From W2P13-069 sp963590525 (lineage in GTDB: Bacteria > Actinomycetota > Coriobacteriia > Coriobacteriales > QAMH01), in the NCBI GenBank assembly GCA_963590525.1, contig CAVAPV010000006.1, positions 1 through 56,399 of the forward strand: DNA of 56,399 bases. Reading direction: 5' to 3'. Of the stretch, positions 1 to 7,549 are shown one piece after another. The notes beneath the pieces were generated by a model, which was not told the DNA's origin, did not search any database, and was given only the letters and a program-made list of their open reading frames with translations. The position numbers and the translations under genes were made by a program. Position 1 is the first letter of the stretch. Every line of letters starts with the position of its first letter.

Positions 1-1375
1 TCGTGGTGACCCAGGTGTACTCGTGGCCGAGCGCGGGGATGGTAGAGCTGCTGGAGTAGACATGACCGTCGATGCTGCAGTAGGTGCTGCCCGTGTAGCC
101 GGCGGCAGTGCAAGTAGCAGCGCTGCCAGAGCTAGAGGTCACGCCCTCGTTTGCAGCATGGACATGATACAGCCCGCCGCCTTGATGAGTCACAGTGCCC
201 GCAGCCTTATAAGAGGCATCGGGGTCAGAAGAAAACGCACCGGCATTGATAGCAGAATTGACCATACCTGTATAAACGTTATACCCAGACGCAGGAGTTT
301 CAACACCGATATCTTTGAAACCTAGCACCTGATAGGCACTTCTGCTGGTGGACGAAGTCTTAAACACAGCATCGCCAGAAACAGAAACGTTAGCTTGCTG
401 TTCGACCTTGCCAAGGTCGTAAACGGCCACGGCGCTGCCCAAGCTATTACCGCAATTAAAAGTACCACCAGTAATATCCAAGTTAAGCGAATTGCCGTAC
501 TGAACATTATCGCTGGTATAAGTTCCTCCGATTACGTAGAGCGCATCGGGGAACCAAACGTTGCCAGCATACGCATACGCGGGTTTACCACCGATGCTAT
601 TAGTTGGCATGTCAATACTATTCTCGTCAGCCATAGCATTGATGGTGCCGCCAGAGATATTTACCTGCCCCATTCGCAGCGAGACACCGCCATTAAGTGT
701 ACCTCCCGTGATTTTAAGGCTGACTTGCCCCGACATATAAATGGCAGGACCCATCCCTGCGGTCAACGTCCCTCCGTTGATCTCAAAGTTCATATCACCG
801 GTAGTGTTATTACCTGAAAGAACGGCGTATAAAGACGTAAGCTCTCCGCCATTCACCACAGCTTTTCCACCGTCTTTGCAATAGACGCAGTAGTCATCTT
901 TACTCTGGAGCTTCCCTGACTCAAGGGTGAAAACGGCGCCAGAGCCTTCGACGTAAACTGGCGTATCATTGCAATAAACTTGCCCGTCGGCGCCAGAGTC
1001 TTTTATCGTCAGCTCGCCCTTTACAACGATACCGCCGTCTTTTGCCACGGTTAGTTTCTCGCCTGCAAGGTCAAGCGTGATCTTTTTTCCAGCAGAAATT
1101 TCAACGTTGCTAATAGAATTAGCAACGCACAAGGTAATTACATCACCACTTTTAGCTGCGCTAACAGCAGCTTCCAAAGTACCGTACTCAGCATTGTCGA
1201 TAGTCGCTACTGTAGTCTCAGCCACCTGCATGGGAGCGTACGCATCTGCCCCCCCCGAAACGTCATCACCGGTGCCATCGGCCAACGCGACAGCCGGCGC
1301 AAAGGCAACGACCATCGCTGCGCTCAAGGCGCTTGCCAAGACTTTCTTGCTTATCTGAGTGCTTTTCTTGCTCAT
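1..1375 (-). CDS. Secreted surface protein, C-terminus cut by window edge
   Basis: An open frame runs from an ATG at 1375 off the left edge, giving at least 458 residues with no stop. The ATG is preceded by AGAAGGGA on the minus strand. The N-terminus is a typical signal peptide: a Lys-rich start, a hydrophobic core with SALSAAMVVAFAPAVA, and a likely cut after ALA near residue 32. The mature part is rich in Gly, Thr and Ser, with short repeated strands of the form 'I-S-G-G-T-I' and 'L-N-I-T-G-G-T', typical of right-handed beta-helix or adhesin stalks. Near the window edge there is a Cys pair around AAGYTGSTYC followed by a GHEY motif, as in repeat modules of large gut surface proteins. The anchor cannot be seen because the 3' end lies outside. 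Function is inferred as cell-surface or adhesin-like; no enzymatic motif was recognised. Confidence 0.8.
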   Translation of the reverse strand, partial: MSKKSTQISKKVLASALSAAMVVAFAPAVALADGTGDDVSGGADAYAPMQVAETTVATIDNAEYGTLEAAVSAAKSGDVITLCVANSISNVEISAGKKITLDLAGEKLTVAKDGGIVVKGELTIKDSGADGQVYCNDTPVYVEGSGAVFTLESGKLQSKDDYCVYCKDGGKAVVNGGELTSLYAVLSGNNTTGDMNFEINGGTLTAGMGPAIYMSGQVSLKITGGTLNGGVSLRMGQVNISGGTINAMADENSIDMPTNSIGGKPAYAYAGNVWFPDALYVIGGTYTSDNVQYGNSLNLDITGGTFNCGNSLGSAVAVYDLGKVEQQANVSVSGDAVFKTSSTSRSAYQVLGFKDIGVETPASGYNVYTGMVNSAINAGAFSSDPDASYKAAGTVTHQGGGLYHVHAANEGVTSSSGSAATCTAAGYTGSTYCSIDGHVYSSSSTIPALGHEYTWVTT

Positions 1376-1727
1376 AATCGTGTCCCTTCTTTAAAAGCCC
1401 CAGTCCCTTGCGCGCACGGGCAGGCCGGTTGCACAAAGGCCCAATCCAAAACACAACGCCGCTTGCGCGGCAGCGAGAGCTATCGCCTTTTGGCAGGTTA
1501 TGAGATACCTGTGACGTTAGACTCCCGCCTCAGACGATTGCCATAGTAGCGCTCTAGCGGGGAGCACGTCACTCAAATGCACGAACTTTTTACAAACAGG
1601 ATTACACAGGGCAATAATCTTCCCACTTGCGCACTAACCTATGCCTGTCATGGACCGTCTTGCGCCTCACCTATCATGCACGCCTTCTTGTAAAATCGGC
1701 GCAGCAAATCATCAAGAAAGGCAAACT
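1376..1727. other. Divergent intergenic region with small hairpins
   Basis: This spacer separates the surface-protein gene (minus) from maf (plus). Read on the minus strand it contains a GCCGC-GCAA-GCGGC hairpin with a GNRA-type tetraloop (1458-1471) and a CAGGT/ACCTG hairpin (about 1493-1511), both upstream of the surface-protein ribosome site, so the transcript may have a structured leader. It does not match any riboswitch consensus I know. No gene was seen in it. Confidence 0.4.
1589..1618 (+). promoter_or_regulatory. Possible sigma70-type promoter for maf
   Basis: TTTACA and AATAAT are spaced by 18 bases, about 110 bases before the maf ATG. The match is moderate and the leader is long, so this is tentative. 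Confidence 0.3.
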
Positions 1728-2309
1728 ATGAGCAAGAAGATCATCTTGGCAAGCGGATCCCCACGCAGGCGCGAGCTCATGACCCGCGAAGGTTTTGAGT
1801 TTACCGTCATCACAAGCCAAGCAGAAGAAAACTACGACCCCAGCCTGCCACCGCAAGAGATAGCGCAATCCCTTGCCAAGCTCAAAGCTCAAGCCGTGGC
1901 AAGCGCTCTGCCAGCGCAAGATCTAGAAGACCTTATCGTTATCGGAGCAGACACCATCGTCACCTTCGACGGCATTATCTACGGCAAGCCCGCAGATGCA
2001 AGCGATGCCTGCCGCATGCTGCGCGAGCTATCCGGCAATACGCACCAGGTCATCACCGGTGTGTGCATCATCTGCAATAAAGATGCCCAGACCTTTGCCC
2101 AGAGCACCAACGTCAAATTCAAAGAATTAAGCGACAGCGAGATACAGGAGTACGTCGCTAGCGGCGAGCCCTTAGACAAAGCCGGCGCCTATGGCATCCA
2201 AGGCCTAGGCGGCAAGCTCGTAGACAGCATCGATGGGGATTTTGACAACGTCGTGGGTTTGCCCATCAAGACGCTTGCCCCCAAATTGCAAGCGTTATTG
2301 GATCAGTAG
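1728..2309 (+). CDS. maf: Maf family nucleotide pyrophosphatase
   Basis: The 193-residue product starts at the ATG followed by SKKIILASGSPRRREL, the phosphate-binding loop typical of Maf. An upstream in-frame ATG at 1641 would add 29 residues of non-Maf sequence, while the chosen ATG has an AAGAAAGG ribosome site. Other family motifs are present: GADTIV with the catalytic Asp, GKP followed by D, DKAGAYGIQG, and a C-terminal VVGLPI. Maf proteins hydrolyse dTTP, UTP or modified nucleotides to the monophosphate plus pyrophosphate and are linked to housecleaning and septum control. The length is normal. It stands alone on the plus strand, followed by a palindrome-rich spacer. Confidence 0.93.
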   Translation: MSKKIILASGSPRRRELMTREGFEFTVITSQAEENYDPSLPPQEIAQSLAKLKAQAVASALPAQDLEDLIVIGADTIVTFDGIIYGKPADASDACRMLRELSGNTHQVITGVCIICNKDAQTFAQSTNVKFKELSDSEIQEYVASGEPLDKAGAYGIQGLGGKLVDSIDGDFDNVVGLPIKTLAPKLQALLDQ

Positions 2310-2590
2310 CGACTCGCACCTGCAGCCATCCGTCTCTCGCAAGGTATCGAAACCCACGCGGGCGAGCAATGCTCGCCCCTACGTGCACCTGCGCCCAATC
2401 AGCCCCTTGCGGCGCATCGAAACCTACGCGACGGACCCGTAGCCATGTGCAGCCATCCGTCTCTCGCAACGCATCGAAACCTACGTAGGGGCGAGCAATG
2501 CTCGCCCCTACGTGAACCTGCGGATTTTCTACGCCTTGCAATACATTGCAACCTACGCGCACCTGCGTGCACGCGTCTCTTGCAGCTTAC
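2310..2590. repeat. Spacer with REP-like palindromes
   Basis: Two near-identical units, each containing 'atcgaaacc(c/t)acg', a perfect GC-rich palindrome, then 'cctacgtg(c/a)acctgcg'. The palindromes are GGGCGAGCAATGCTCGCCC at 2360-2378 and a 31-base palindrome with 15-base arms at 2483-2513. Related palindromes occur at 38264, 38455, 38575 and, degenerate, at 56054. No gene was seen here. Confidence 0.75.
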
Positions 2591-3067
2591 CTAGCTGCGT
2601 TTGATCTTGAGCGAGCAAATCAAATAAGCAACGGGCACAATCGCAAAAAGAACGGCATAAAGCGCAATGCTAAATGCCTGCCCGCCAATAGAAGCGGAGT
2701 ACACCACAAAGACAATGATGATAACCAACGCAAGCACTGCCGCGACGATGGCAGCCAACGCCGCCTTTGGATGCGTAGCCACAAAGACGCCCAAGATAGA
2801 AGGCGGAATGATAGCCACTCCTATAACAAGTCCGGCAAGATAAAAAGCGTAGGCATACGAGTAGGCGATGTTTTGAGTCAGCACCTCTTGAATGCTATGC
2901 AGGCGCACGCCGCAGTAGATGGCCAAAACCAGTCCCGCAACAAACATGCAAACAGACAAACCCATGAGCAGCCTGTGGCCCCAGGTCTTCTCAAAGACCT
3001 TAAGGTTCTCCCCCGGGCCTACGCCGTACTCCTCATGTTCTCTCTCGACTTTGCCGTAATCGTTCAT
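2591..3067 (-). CDS. Small integral membrane protein, unknown function
   Basis: The 158-residue product is not recognised. The start is placed at the ATG at 3067 (MNDYGK), which has GAGGG about 8 bases upstream; a TTG at 3091 would add 8 residues but lacks a good ribosome site. After a charged, Glu-rich N-terminus of about 35 residues come four hydrophobic stretches, at roughly residues 35-52, 70-88, 98-122 and 127-150, and a short basic C-tail (KIKRS). This suggests a four-helix inner-membrane protein. It is the last gene of a minus-strand group with the zinc-ribbon membrane protein, the FabD-like protein and the acyl carrier protein, and probably shares their transcript. Function cannot be assigned. 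Confidence 0.7.
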   Translation of the reverse strand: MNDYGKVEREHEEYGVGPGENLKVFEKTWGHRLLMGLSVCMFVAGLVLAIYCGVRLHSIQEVLTQNIAYSYAYAFYLAGLVIGVAIIPPSILGVFVATHPKAALAAIVAAVLALVIIIVFVVYSASIGGQAFSIALYAVLFAIVPVAYLICSLKIKRS

Positions 3068-3095
3068 CCCATATCCCTCGGCCTTGATCAAGGCT

Positions 3096-3617
3096 CTAAC
3101 TCTCTGTAATCGTACTCTCTTTGCACTTGGGGCATTTTACGGCAATCTTGCCTTTGCCGCGCGGCACGCGCATCTCCTGCTGGCAATGCGGGCATGTGAG
3201 GTACTTGTAGTTGACCTCGTCTCGCGTGCTGGCAGAAGCATTGTTGCCGCCGCGCTTCTTGAAAGCGTCAAAGATGCCGCTAGCAGATGCCTTGGAGCTA
3301 CCAGAACCCGCAGCCTTCCTGCCGCGTTTTTGCTCTACGTTGGCACGCCTTGCCATATAGCGGTCGTTTTCTGCCCTGCGCGCCGCATGGTTTTTAGAAA
3401 AGCATCTAAAGCATGAGTAGAGAATGAGCACCGTCGCCACCAAATTAGCGATACGGCTCACTACATAGAAGAGCGCACCGCCGATGTGTCCTATCAAATT
3501 GCACACAACAGAAACAACAAGCACGACGATGACAACAGTAAACACAGCTCGCGTGAGCTCGTCGTAGCCGTAGCGACCGCGCATGAAATTGGCGCACCAT
3601 GCTTGAAATTTACCCAT
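3096..3617 (-). CDS. Membrane protein with C-terminal zinc ribbon
   Basis: The 173-residue product starts at the ATG at 3617, with GAGG 7 bases upstream. Residues about 25-45 and 48-68 are hydrophobic and probably span the membrane as a hairpin. A long basic, Ser/Ala-rich linker follows. The C-terminus carries CPHCQQEMRVPRGKGK and then CPKC, a four-Cys zinc ribbon like those in zinc-ribbon-tailed membrane proteins of Gram-positive bacteria. The ribbon probably faces the cytoplasm and may bind protein or nucleic acid, which is inference. It lies 28 bases upstream of the four-helix membrane protein and downstream of the FabD-like gene, consistent with one operon. No specific family name was recognised. 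Confidence 0.75.
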   Translation of the reverse strand: MGKFQAWCANFMRGRYGYDELTRAVFTVVIVVLVVSVVCNLIGHIGGALFYVVSRIANLVATVLILYSCFRCFSKNHAARRAENDRYMARRANVEQKRGRKAAGSGSSKASASGIFDAFKKRGGNNASASTRDEVNYKYLTCPHCQQEMRVPRGKGKIAVKCPKCKESTITES

Positions 3618-3693
3618 CAATCAACCTCGTTAATCCTATAGCCAGACGGCTGCAGCGCCCGTATTTGCTTCTTGGCGCTTTGAGTGCCCGGCT

Positions 3694-4629
3694 CTACAAC
3701 TTGAAGCTCGCAACATCTTGCGCGCTTGCCACTTTGACAAAACTCGCCTTTGCGCCCTTGGCACAAGCCGTACGACGAGCGCTCTCTAGAGCCATAGTGC
3801 CCGGCCCGCATTGGATAAAGGTGTCCACACCGGCTTCGAGCATAGCCTCTATCGTCTGCCGCCACATAACCGGCTCGGTGATCTGGTCTCCCAAAATCAC
3901 AGGGGACTGCGCGCACTCAAAGGTCTTGGCGTCGATGTTGTTGTAGACCGGAATCTCGCCGGGACCAAACAGCGTGTTTTTGAGCGCCATAGCCATGCCG
4001 CTACGCGCCGACTTCATGAGCATGCAGTTAGCAGCAACGTTGCCGGGCAAGGCATATGCTGCACCACCCGATTGCCCCCACAGCTCGCAAACGCTCTTGA
4101 CCGCGTCTTGTTGCCCGGAAACCGCCGTGGTCTCTGGGTCCAGATAGGCAGAAACGGCAATGATCTGTCCGCTTTGGGCATGTACGCTGCTGCAAAGCTC
4201 GGCAGCCTTGGCGGCATTGCAGCCTTCCAACACGGCAAACTGCCCCTTGTTTAGATGCGCAGCCATCGCCATCAGGGCGCCACGGCGCGCAACAAGCTCC
4301 AAAGCAGAGCTCTCATCTGCCGTCTTGGCGATGATATGGGCTGCGTACTCGCCCTCAAATAGACCCGCAACGCAATCAGGCTCGACACCGCGCTCAAGCA
4401 AGGCACGCGCCACGGCAACCGATGCGACCACAATGCAAGGCTGACCGTTTTGCGTTTGGTCAAGCTCCTCTTGCGTCTGATTCATGCAAAGATCAAAGAT
4501 ATCCAGACCCGTCACGGCCTTGGCTTCTTCAAAGTAATCTGCCGCCCAAGAAAAGCGACCGACAAAATCCGCGCCCATGCCGCTTGCCTGCGACCCATAG
4601 CCCGGGCACAAAAAAGCGATCTTAGCCAT
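3694..4629 (-). CDS. FabD-like acyltransferase fold, catalytic residues lost
   Basis: The 311-residue product aligns end to end with malonyl-CoA:ACP transacylase: FLCPGYGSQASGMG at the N-terminus, a nucleophile-elbow region AGLFEGEYAA, RRGALM, CMLMKSA, YNNID, PVMWRQTIE and IQCGPGTMALES. The key residues are replaced. In the GHSxGE elbow the His is Leu90 and the nucleophilic Ser is Phe91; the N-terminal GQGSQ Gln is Tyr11; the catalytic His of the HSxLM motif is Asn201. The substrate-binding Arg of the RG motif is kept. It should therefore not perform normal acyl transfer. It sits directly downstream of acpP, which suggests that it still binds acyl carrier protein, perhaps as a scaffold or regulator (inference). 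A working FabD must be encoded elsewhere. The start has GGAGAAG 10 bases upstream. No frameshift or stop is present, so it is not a simple pseudogene. Confidence 0.85.
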   Translation of the reverse strand: MAKIAFLCPGYGSQASGMGADFVGRFSWAADYFEEAKAVTGLDIFDLCMNQTQEELDQTQNGQPCIVVASVAVARALLERGVEPDCVAGLFEGEYAAHIIAKTADESSALELVARRGALMAMAAHLNKGQFAVLEGCNAAKAAELCSSVHAQSGQIIAVSAYLDPETTAVSGQQDAVKSVCELWGQSGGAAYALPGNVAANCMLMKSARSGMAMALKNTLFGPGEIPVYNNIDAKTFECAQSPVILGDQITEPVMWRQTIEAMLEAGVDTFIQCGPGTMALESARRTACAKGAKASFVKVASAQDVASFKL

Positions 4630-4685
4630 CTGTGCTCAACTTCTCCTTATTCGTGATTTGCAGCAGAGCCATCAGGCAGATAAAC

Positions 4686-4907
4686 CTACAGCAGGCTCTC
4701 GACATGCTTGACGATGTCACCCACAGTAGTGAGACCCTCGGGCTCGCCAAAATCGATGCCCTCCGCGTCCTCGAGCTCGCAGATGAGCTCGACCATGTCC
4801 AAAGAGTCGATGTTGAGGGATTCCAGCGTGGACTCCTCGGTGACCGTGCTCGGATCGATGGAGAGATTGTTTTCGAGAATCTGCTTGATGGTATCGACGA
4901 CCGCCAT
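4686..4907 (-). CDS. acpP: Acyl carrier protein
   Basis: The 73-residue acidic product has the classic four-helix carrier-protein pattern and the phosphopantetheine site NIDSLDMVEL with Ser35. The start is the ATG at 4907 (MAVVDTIK), with AAAGGA 6 bases upstream; an in-frame extension further upstream has no ribosome site. The protein carries acyl intermediates in type II fatty-acid synthesis, or in a dedicated pathway. It is followed after 56 bases by the catalytically dead FabD-like protein, so it could be a specialised carrier protein. Both genes follow truA on the minus strand, separated from it by about 280 bases. Confidence 0.92.
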   Translation of the reverse strand: MAVVDTIKQILENNLSIDPSTVTEESTLESLNIDSLDMVELICELEDAEGIDFGEPEGLTTVGDIVKHVESLL

Positions 4908-4924
4908 GACAATCCTTTCAAAAG

Positions 4925-4940
4925 CCCGCAAGCATGCGGG
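4925..4940 (-). terminator. Hairpin just before the acpP ribosome site
   Basis: On the minus strand CCCGCA-TGCT-TGCGGG is followed by CTTTTG and then the acpP ribosome site. The position in the 5' leader fits an attenuator or a terminator for transcription from truA. The T tract is short. Confidence 0.45.
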
Positions 4941-5184
4941 AGCGATTACTATCCCCCAAGTGTACTCGCCAGCATGCCCTGCGTCAGGGTAGAGGCAGTT
5001 GCAGATGCCGAGCTGTAATCTCTGCGTACATGTGCAGCGACGTAGGCGCAGGCGTGATTAAAACCAGGCTGATCCCAGATGCATACAAAGGCGGTGTACT
5101 ACCAAAAAGACGACGTACGCGCATAAAGCTGGCGAGTAACCAAAAGGCCGCAACAACGCACGCACGCACGCAGGCAGGCAGCAG
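4941..5184. other. truA-acpP spacer with a short tetranucleotide repeat
   Basis: About 240 bases without a convincing gene. Next to the truA stop is a simple repeat, GCCT then GCGT units (about 5158-5182), that could vary in length by slippage. The acpP promoter probably lies in this spacer, but no strong hexamer pair was identified. Confidence 0.4.
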
Positions 5185-6066
5185 CTAGAACTCCTCCCAA
5201 GACCCGGCAGGATAGGTGACCTTGTGAAACACCAACCCGCAAGCGGGAGCGTTTTTGCCGGCGGCGCTGCGGTCACGGGCAGCAAGCACTTGAGCCACCC
5301 ATTCAGGTTTGCGCCTGCCGCTTCCAACCTCTACGAGCGTACCTACGATCGTGCGGATCATAGAATGCAAAAACGCGTTGCCCACAACCTTAATCACAAG
5401 GCAGCGCTCCCCCATCTGCACCTCCTCGTAAAGCTCGATGCTCTTTACCTCGCGCACCGTGTTTTTGCCGATAGCGCTTTCTGCTTTGCAAAATGACTTG
5501 AAATCATGCTCTCCCACCAAGTGCTGCGCCGCGTGCCGCATAGCTTCTACATCCAACGCGCCCTTGACCCACCAGGCAAACGAACGCATAAACAGCGGTG
5601 GCACGCACCCGCAGACGATGCGATAGCGATACTCACGCCAATCGACATCAAAGCGCGCAGAGAAGTCTGAACTTGTAGCTTTTGCCACCAAATGGATGCT
5701 GATGTCATCATCGGTTAAGGCGTTGAGCGACTTGGTGATGGTATAGCTCGTCTTGCCAGCCAAGGCAGCGGTAGGCACGTCACAGCTCACGTACTGATCC
5801 AAAGCATGCACACCGGTATCCGTCCTGCCTGCGCATACTGTGGGCACCTGAGCGCGAAACACAATACTCAGCGCATGTTCCAAGCAGTCCTGCACAGTGC
5901 GGACACCCTCGTCTTTTTGCTTGGCAAAGCCGCAGAAACCCGTTCCGTCATACGACAGGCCGATGACGAGTCTTGTATTAAGGCTAACGGGCTCAACCAT
6001 CGCATCAGGCGCAACAGAGTCGACAGATACGGCAGCCACGTTAGACACAGCGGACATGTTGGACAC
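5185..6066 (-). CDS. truA: tRNA pseudouridine synthase A
   Basis: The 293-residue product converts uridines 38-40 of the tRNA anticodon arm to pseudouridine. The catalytic Asp lies in AGRTDTGVHA. FSARFDVDWREYRYRI and the C-terminal FLHSMIRTIVGTLVEVG are typical TruA segments. The start is placed at GTG 6066, which has AAGGAGAG 7 bases upstream; the open frame extends about 230 bases further 5' but would overlap ecfT and is not TruA-like. It has about 30 residues more at the N-terminus than the family minimum. In many Gram-positives truA follows ecfA1-ecfA2-ecfT; here only ecfT precedes it. Confidence 0.93.
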   Translation of the reverse strand: MSNMSAVSNVAAVSVDSVAPDAMVEPVSLNTRLVIGLSYDGTGFCGFAKQKDEGVRTVQDCLEHALSIVFRAQVPTVCAGRTDTGVHALDQYVSCDVPTAALAGKTSYTITKSLNALTDDDISIHLVAKATSSDFSARFDVDWREYRYRIVCGCVPPLFMRSFAWWVKGALDVEAMRHAAQHLVGEHDFKSFCKAESAIGKNTVREVKSIELYEEVQMGERCLVIKVVGNAFLHSMIRTIVGTLVEVGSGRRKPEWVAQVLAARDRSAAGKNAPACGLVFHKVTYPAGSWEEF

Positions 6067-6182
6067 GATAAATCTCTCCTTAGCGTGAAACATACGAGCC
6101 GGGATGGTTGCAGCCAAAACAAGCAAGAAAGAGGCGTATAGAGCAACTGCAATCGGAGTTGCAGTTGCAAGCTGAATGACAA

Positions 6183-7016
6183 CTATAGCAAGACCACGAT
6201 GCAGACCATAGCAGCAACGCCTAGCGCGGCAACGCAAACATCGGCTAGACGCATTGTCGCCGCGTTCATAGAAGTGCGCGAGGATGCGCCATAGCAACGT
6301 GCCTCCATAGCACGCGCAAGGATGTCCGCGCGCCTAAATAGCGATACAAACAGCGGCGTTATCGTTTGTGCCCAAGCTTTAACGGCGCTACCCAAGCCGG
6401 CGTCCTCAAAGCGTGCGCCCCTTGCTTGCCGCGCGCGCTTGATGGCATAAAGCTCGTTTGTGACGGTAGGGACAAAGCGCAGCGCCATAGAGACGATCAT
6501 GCAAATGTCATCTATCGGGATGTGCAGCACCCTGCCAGGACGCAGAAAACCTTGCATAGCCTGCACTACAGCTGTTTGCGACGTGGTGGCTGTAAGAAGA
6601 GCGCAGACACTTAGCGCTAAAGCGATGCGCAGTGCAAAAAAGCATCCCTGTGCAAATCCATCCGCGCTAAGCTGCAAGCCCCAAGGCAGCTCCACGGCTC
6701 CCACTAGGCCTAAGCTTCCTATAGCTGCCTGCTGGTGCGCAACTATGCCGCCTACGCCTGCATAAGAAAGCGCATGAGCGGCTACGGTAAAGAGCAAGAG
6801 CACGGCTACCGGAGCGATACCTGCCGTCATGTCTCTCAAATGCAACTTTGATGCGATAAAGCCCGCCACGACAGCTGTCCACAAGACTCCCAAAGCAAGC
6901 CAAGAGCTAGCGGCAACAGCGCAAAAAGAAAAAGCACAGGCCAAGATAACCTTGACCTGTGCATTCATTTGATGAACAACGCTAACAGAAGGCGAATAAG
7001 AGCCAAATGCCAGCAT
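6183..7016 (-). CDS. ecfT: ECF transporter transmembrane subunit EcfT
   Basis: The 277-residue polytopic membrane protein is the T component that couples a substrate-binding S subunit to the paired ATPases of a vitamin or metal uptake complex. The C-terminal cytoplasmic region has the two family signatures, ARQARGA and, 30-40 residues on, AMEARCYG; the second has Cys in place of the usual Gly of Ala-Arg-Gly. The start is the ATG at 7016, with GAGGTG 6 bases upstream; a GTG three codons earlier is weaker. The genes usually found between rplQ and ecfT (ecfA1 and ecfA2) are absent here, so the ATPases must be encoded elsewhere. It lies 44 bases after rplQ and may be cotranscribed with the ribosomal cluster. 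Confidence 0.88.
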   Translation of the reverse strand: MLAFGSYSPSVSVVHQMNAQVKVILACAFSFCAVAASSWLALGVLWTAVVAGFIASKLHLRDMTAGIAPVAVLLLFTVAAHALSYAGVGGIVAHQQAAIGSLGLVGAVELPWGLQLSADGFAQGCFFALRIALALSVCALLTATTSQTAVVQAMQGFLRPGRVLHIPIDDICMIVSMALRFVPTVTNELYAIKRARQARGARFEDAGLGSAVKAWAQTITPLFVSLFRRADILARAMEARCYGASSRTSMNAATMRLADVCVAALGVAAMVCIVVLL

Positions 7017-7060
7017 GCGGTTCACCTCAAAGACAGCAGCGCTTGAACAAGCACAGGAGC

Positions 7061-7537
7061 TTACTCCTGAGTTGCCTCTTCCTCTGCGGTCTCCTCTGCA
7101 GCCTCAACGGCCTCTGCCTTGGGCTCCTCGGCCTTAGCCTCGGCCTTGGGGGCCTCAGACTTGACCTTGGGGGTGCAGGGCTCGGTGACGAGCTCGAGGA
7201 TGACCATGGGGGCGTTGTCGCCCTTGCGGGGACCCAGCTTCATGATGCGGGTGTATCCGCCGGGGCGGTCCTGCCACATGCCCTGAGCTGCCTTCTCAAA
7301 GAGCTCGCGGACGAGTTCCTTGTCGCCAACCTTGGCGATGGCGAGACGGCGGGAATGAAGGTCGCCCTTCTTTGCCCAGGTGATGACACGATCAACGTCG
7401 CCACGGACTTCCTTAGCGCGCTGCTCGATGGTCTTGATACGATCATTGGTGAAAAGATTCACCAAAAGGTTCTTCTTAATGGCCTTGGTGTGGCTGGCAT
7501 CAGTGCCAAGCTTGCGGCCCTTCTTGTAATGCCTCAT
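7061..7537 (-). CDS. rplQ: 50S ribosomal protein L17
   Basis: The 158-residue product starts MRHYKKGRKLGTDASH, the canonical L17 N-terminus, and lines the peptide exit region of the large subunit. The core ends near residue 120 (MVILELV), and a tail of roughly 35 residues rich in Ala, Glu and Lys follows, making it longer than typical L17 proteins of about 120 residues. Such acidic tails occur in actinobacterial L17. It is the last ribosomal gene of the cluster, 12 bases after rpoA, the usual rpoA-rplQ pair. Confidence 0.96.
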   Translation of the reverse strand: MRHYKKGRKLGTDASHTKAIKKNLLVNLFTNDRIKTIEQRAKEVRGDVDRVITWAKKGDLHSRRLAIAKVGDKELVRELFEKAAQGMWQDRPGGYTRIMKLGPRKGDNAPMVILELVTEPCTPKVKSEAPKAEAKAEEPKAEAVEAAEETAEEEATQE

Positions 7538-7549
7538 TGCTTCTCCTAC

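Noticed and set aside
1376..1640. c-di-GMP or SAM riboswitch upstream of the surface protein
   Set aside because: None of the conserved core sequences of these classes could be found.
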